A DNA stretch of 64,000 nucleotides from the NCBI GenBank assembly GCA_002162695.1, contig MAAM01000004.1, positions 209,784 through 273,783 of the forward strand, given 5' to 3'. Below, one piece after another: positions 60,513 through 64,000 of the stretch; the first letter of the stretch is position 1; every line of letters starts with the position of its first letter. A model generated the notes under the pieces. It worked only from the letters and a program-made list of their open reading frames with translations, had not been told where the DNA came from and did not search any database. The position numbers and the translations under genes are program-made. Origin of the DNA: Cycloclasticus sp. 46_120_T64. Lineage in GTDB: Bacteria > Pseudomonadota > Gammaproteobacteria > Methylococcales > Cycloclasticaceae.

Positions 60513-63455
60513 ATGGCTACAACAGCCTCTGAAACAAAAGTACAAGAACTATATATCGCCTATTTCGGGCGTCCTGCAGATCCTGCGGGTTTAGCATTTT
60601 ATGCCGATGCATTAGATGCAGCGTCAACAACCGTTGAAGCAATTGCAACAAGCTTTGCCGCTTCTACAGAAGCCGCAACAATCGTTGCTTTAGATACCGA
60701 TGCTTATTTATCTGCGGTTTACTTACAAGCGTTCGGTCGTGCCTACGTTGAAGGTACTGACGGTACATTCTGGAAAGACGCGATCAATAATGCTGCAACA
60801 ACTAAAGAATTAGCCATGGTGCAAATTCTTGAAGGCGCATCAGGCACTGATACAACAGCCGTTGCTAATAAAGTAACCGTTGCTAAAACTTATACAGCGG
60901 CCGTTATTGCCGATTCTAAAGATTACTCGGGAGACACAGCAGCAGCAGCAGCTAAAGCTGTTCTTGATGCAGTGACTGAAGATGCTGCAACTGTTACTTC
61001 TGGTAACACAGCTGCGCAAACTGCGGTTGATTCATTATCTACAGGTGTTGCTGGTACAACTTCAGCACTAACGACTACTGCGACAGATATCATTGCTGGT
61101 ACATCTGGGAATGATACGATAACTGGTGATGCGACAACATATCAAACAGGCGATTTGGTTGTTGATACAACGACAAATGATAGTGATACTTTAAATGTTG
61201 CGTTAACTGCTGCTAACACAGCAGTAGCGACTGTAAGTGGTATTGAAAACATTAACTTTAACGTTACTTCATTTGCTGCTGCATCAGTTAGTGCGGATAA
61301 TATTCGTGGCGGTGCAATCACTGTTAATCAACTACAAGTTGGTGGCAGCGCAGACGCAACAGTAAATAACGTTGATGGTACAAATGATACTGCTGTTACT
61401 GCCGGCACAGGTATTACCGGTACATTAACTGTTGATTTGGCATCTGGCGGTGCAACAGTAAATGGTGGTTCAGCAACAACTGTTAGCGTAACTGATGCAA
61501 ATGTTGGTGCAGCAGGTGATTCGACAACAATCACTGCAAACTCTGCAACAACAATTACAGTTACAAATGTTGACCTAGATGGAACAACAATTACATCTGG
61601 CAAAGCAGGCACGACAGCCGCTCAAGTGGCTATCAATGTTGATGGTACGGGCGCTACAACTGATGCTGTAACAATTTCAGCTAACGGTGTTGTGGATTTA
61701 GACATTGCTGCTACAGACGTTGTAGAAATTATTTCTCTATCAGGTAACGGTGCTGCTGCAACATTTAACTTAGATGCTTCTGATGCTCCAGAAGAAATTA
61801 CTGTGACAGGTGACCAAAGTGTAACTATCGCTGGTACGGCTGCACAGTTAACGGGTGAAAAGCTAACGGATACATCAACAGCTGGAACAACAACTGTAAG
61901 TGTTATAGCTGCTGGTGTGCTTGACATTGATACAGACTTTGCCGCTGACGTTTTAAGCCTAAATGTGAATATGGCCGGTAATCAAATTGATGTTGCAAGT
62001 GGTCAAGCAATTACAGTTGCCGTAACTGAAGGTACTGGTCTTGATGTTAACGCAGCAGCTGCTGGTTCAGCAACAAACAGCGTGGCATTAACAATTGATG
62101 ATGGTCTTGACGCGGTTAATACTATTAACCTTGGAACGGTCGATATTACAAACATGAAAACTGTTTCTATTCTCGCTAATGATAATCTTACATCAACAGC
62201 AGGTAGTTACGGCGCAACAACAGCAGTAACATTATCTGGTGCTGGTACTGCATCGTTCACATCAACGGCGCTATCATTAGATGCAAGTGGATTAACGGGT
62301 GTATTGACTGCAACAGCAAGTGCAAACCTTAAAACAATTACTGCGGGTTCTGCAGCAGATACGATCACCGGTTATAACGGTGATATGACAATTGATGGGG
62401 GTGATGGAAACGACACATTCTCAATCGATGGTGCAATTGACCTCAGTGATGATACAGTGTCACTTTCTAATATTGAAATCATTCAGCTCGATGTTGGTGA
62501 TAGTGGTGCTGAAACTTATACTGTAGACTCATCACTTGTTTCTGGTGCTTCGTATATCGTTAAAGGCGGTACAACGGCTGACGATACACTTTCTATTAAG
62601 TTAGATGCTACTTCAGTAGACGGTTCAAGTTTGGTAATTGATACGACATCTGTAAATGTAACGTTTGACGTGTCTGGTATTGCTGCAGTTGCTTCAACAA
62701 TTACAGGTACAAACGGTGTTGATAGTATTACTGGTGAAGGTACAGGTGCTGTTACAATTGATGGTGGTGCAGGCAATGATACATTAGATGTTTCTGCTGG
62801 CTCTGCTGCTCATAACGTTTCTGGTGGTGCAGGTGATGATATCTTAACAGGTGGTGCAGGTTCGGAAACACTGAATGGTGGTGCGGATGACGATACTATT
62901 GATGGTGCTGCGGGCAACGACACAATCATTGCTGGTGCAGGCGACGACACTATTGATGCGGGTGCAGGTACTAATACTGTCGACCTAACAGGTGGTGGTA
63001 ACGATACAATTACTTTCGATACTGACTCTGATGCTGTAACAACAATTACTGGTTTCACATTGTCTACAACAGCTGCTGATGCAGATACTATTAGTATCGC
63101 CGATGCTTCTGGTGATGATGGTGAGACAGTAACATCTGCTGCTGGTACTGCTGTAGATCCTACAACCTTAACCACGCAAATTGTTACATTAAATGCATCG
63201 ACTACATCAATGTTGACTGCTGGTACAGAAACTATTGCTGACTTCACTGATATGACCGACGTTGCGGCATATTTAGAAGAAGGCTTTAATATCGCGACAA
63301 CTGAAGAGTTCAAGTTTATCTTGAATGATGGTACCAGTTCTTACATATATGACGTAGTAGAAGCAGGTGATACTGTTATCGATGCTGGTGAAGTAACGTT
63401 GATAGGTGTTGTGAGTAATGCAATCCTTACCGGTAACGATGTAGCGCAAGTCTAA
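60513..63455 (+). CDS. RTX/DUF4214 surface protein, candidate S-layer protein
   Basis: A 980-residue, Thr/Ala/Asp-rich, acidic protein with no cysteine and almost no Arg or His. The start at ATG 60513 follows GGGAG. Residues about 8-100 hold DUF4214-type repeats (LYIAYFGRPADPAGLAFY; YLQAFGRAYVEGTDG). A Caulobacter RsaA-like GNDTITGD segment starts near 195, followed by long beta-rich Thr/Ala repeats, then RTX nonapeptides (about 749-832: GGAGNDTLD, GGAGDDILTG, GGADDDTIDG, AGAGDDTID) that bind calcium. There is no Sec signal; the C-terminal 60 residues (EVTLIGVVSNAIL) look like a type I secretion signal. The secretion operon is 13 kb upstream. Confidence 0.88.
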   Translation: MATTASETKVQELYIAYFGRPADPAGLAFYADALDAASTTVEAIATSFAASTEAATIVALDTDAYLSAVYLQAFGRAYVEGTDGTFWKDAINNAATTKELAMVQILEGASGTDTTAVANKVTVAKTYTAAVIADSKDYSGDTAAAAAKAVLDAVTEDAATVTSGNTAAQTAVDSLSTGVAGTTSALTTTATDIIAGTSGNDTITGDATTYQTGDLVVDTTTNDSDTLNVALTAANTAVATVSGIENINFNVTSFAAASVSADNIRGGAITVNQLQVGGSADATVNNVDGTNDTAVTAGTGITGTLTVDLASGGATVNGGSATTVSVTDANVGAAGDSTTITANSATTITVTNVDLDGTTITSGKAGTTAAQVAINVDGTGATTDAVTISANGVVDLDIAATDVVEIISLSGNGAAATFNLDASDAPEEITVTGDQSVTIAGTAAQLTGEKLTDTSTAGTTTVSVIAAGVLDIDTDFAADVLSLNVNMAGNQIDVASGQAITVAVTEGTGLDVNAAAAGSATNSVALTIDDGLDAVNTINLGTVDITNMKTVSILANDNLTSTAGSYGATTAVTLSGAGTASFTSTALSLDASGLTGVLTATASANLKTITAGSAADTITGYNGDMTIDGGDGNDTFSIDGAIDLSDDTVSLSNIEIIQLDVGDSGAETYTVDSSLVSGASYIVKGGTTADDTLSIKLDATSVDGSSLVIDTTSVNVTFDVSGIAAVASTITGTNGVDSITGEGTGAVTIDGGAGNDTLDVSAGSAAHNVSGGAGDDILTGGAGSETLNGGADDDTIDGAAGNDTIIAGAGDDTIDAGAGTNTVDLTGGGNDTITFDTDSDAVTTITGFTLSTTAADADTISIADASGDDGETVTSAAGTAVDPTTLTTQIVTLNASTTSMLTAGTETIADFTDMTDVAAYLEEGFNIATTEEFKFILNDGTSSYIYDVVEAGDTVIDAGEVTLIGVVSNAILTGNDVAQV

Positions 63456-63572
63456 AGGAAAATGAGTTTAAATCACAATTGGTTATTTAAACTTGTATTT
63501 TGTAATAAAGGCGAACAGCGTTAAAGCTAAGTAGCCTTGGACTCTGGCTTAAGAGTCTGAATAAAAATTGAG

Positions 63573-63605
63573 AAACCCTAGTTCAGAAATGGACTAGGGT
63601 TTTTC
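63573..63605 (+). terminator. Rho-independent terminator of the RTX gene
   Basis: Perfect 10-bp stem AAACCCTAGT/ACTAGGGTTT with a 10-base loop and a T tract, about 120 bp after the stop codon. Confidence 0.9.
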
Positions 63606-63700
63606 TTTATCAAAAATAAATAATTATATAAGACACCCATAAATTGATTCATGAACTTGGGGGTGATAATCTAGCTAAAACAAGTAAAAGAGATGAAAAA

Positions 63701-63787
63701 ATGCCTCAAGCCAGAAATACACAAATATCAATCACTGATACGCCTTATTATCATTGTATGGGGCGTTGCGTAAGAAGAATTATATAA
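63701..63787 (+). pseudogene. Truncated REP-associated tyrosine transposase, copy 1
   Basis: A 28-residue fragment, MPQARNTQISITDTPYYHCM continuing to GRCVRR, is the N-terminus of IS200-like/RAYT transposases (PF01797 type). The frame is cut after CVRR by the junction sequence and stops at once. The HuH motif and catalytic Tyr of the family are absent, so it cannot be functional. Confidence 0.85.
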
Positions 63788-63856
63788 GACACCCATAAAT
63801 TGAATCATGAACTTGGCGATGATAATCTAGCCATAACAAGTAAACGAGATGAAAAA

Positions 63857-63982
63857 ATGCCTCAAGCCAGAAACACACAAATATCAATCACTGATACGCC
63901 TTATTATCACTGTATGGGGCGTTGCGTAAGAAGAGCTTTTCTATGTGGTGAGGATAGAGAAAATTATATAAGACACCCATAA
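63857..63982 (+). pseudogene. Truncated REP-associated tyrosine transposase, copy 2
   Basis: A 41-residue fragment, identical to copy 1 through CVRR and extending through AFLCGED, a usual RAYT segment, before the junction sequence makes ENYIRHP and a stop. The rest of a transposase of about 220-300 residues is missing. A longer upstream start (63800) lies in the repeat flank and is not needed. Confidence 0.85.
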
Positions 63983-64000
63983 ATTGATTCCCCATAAATT

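Larger units (their letters stand above)
63622..64000 (+). repeat. Tandem partial copies of a transposase-gene 5' end
   Basis: Unit 1 (63622-63777, 156 bp) and unit 2 (63778-63961, 184 bp) are near-identical copies of the same 5' flank plus gene start; unit 2 is 28 bp longer at its 3' end. Each begins with AATTATATAAGACACCCATA. A third copy starts at 63962 but diverges after 28 bp and reaches the window edge. Confidence 0.9.

Noticed and set aside
61328..63313. Long minus-strand open frames within the RTX gene (61328-61612, 61622-61927, 62516-62776, 62810-63313)
   Set aside because: They are the antisense reading of repeated Thr/Ala/Asp codons, giving Val/Ser/Pro-rich strings with no family pattern or ribosome site.
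63622..64000. CRISPR-like array
   Set aside because: The repeats are 156-184 bp copies of a transposase gene start, not short repeats with unique spacers. No CRISPR array or cas gene is seen in the window.

Overview
The window is chromosomal DNA of a Gram-negative gammaproteobacterium, probably marine. Evidence: ubiquinone genes (ubiK, coq7), an Lgt, a CRP/Vfr-type regulator, PII/AmtB, TolC- and Wzt-type envelope genes, and gene orders known from pseudomonads (rep / comM / ubiK / glnK-amtB; rpe-gph-trpE; trpGDC-vfr-osmC; coq7). Placement near Pseudomonadales/Cellvibrionales is an inference from gene order; no rRNA is present.

Region by region. 0-13.3 kb: truncated uvrD, a minus-strand run (lgt, transglutaminase-like, tautomerase-like, cupin), a divergent nitric-oxide module (hmp / norR) with a readable sigma-54 promoter and three NorR-type sites, then small housekeeping genes (HIT, MOSC, YajD), a crotonase, an SCP2-type thiolase and a GGDEF-EAL protein. 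13.5-25.8 kb: tRNA-Arg(CCG), cytochrome c5, rep, comM, ubiK, a TorF-like porin, glnK-amtB behind a sigma-54 promoter, purC, djlA, yajQ, and a motAB pair behind another sigma-54 promoter. 25.8-42.1 kb: membrane and hypothetical genes, rpe-gph-trpE-trpG-trpD-trpC, vfr, OsmC, VOC, a secreted trypsin-like protease coupled to bioA, coq7, glcF, cysDN and a 2Fe-2S ferredoxin.

42.3-63.5 kb is the accessory part and the most interesting: a complete type I secretion system (ABC, HlyD-type adaptor, TolC), seven glycosyltransferases, gmd-rmd for GDP-D-rhamnose, a coiled-coil methyltransferase, a Wzm/Wzt O-polysaccharide exporter with a carbohydrate-binding Wzt tail, and a 980-residue cysteine-free RTX/DUF4214 protein. 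The organisation resembles the Caulobacter RsaA S-layer locus, where a type I-secreted RTX S-layer protein is anchored on O-polysaccharide. I infer a candidate S-layer plus polysaccharide-anchor system, with the polysaccharide perhaps D-rhamnose based and chain-capped by methylation.

63.6-64.0 kb holds tandem, truncated 5' pieces of a REP-associated (IS200-like) transposase gene, each cut at the same short junction sequence.

Other notable points: a glycosyltransferase whose conserved N-terminus can only start at an ATT codon, a possible Trp-containing leader peptide before trpE, a crotonase missing both usual catalytic glutamates, and a small unrecorded ORF with an in-frame amber codon upstream.
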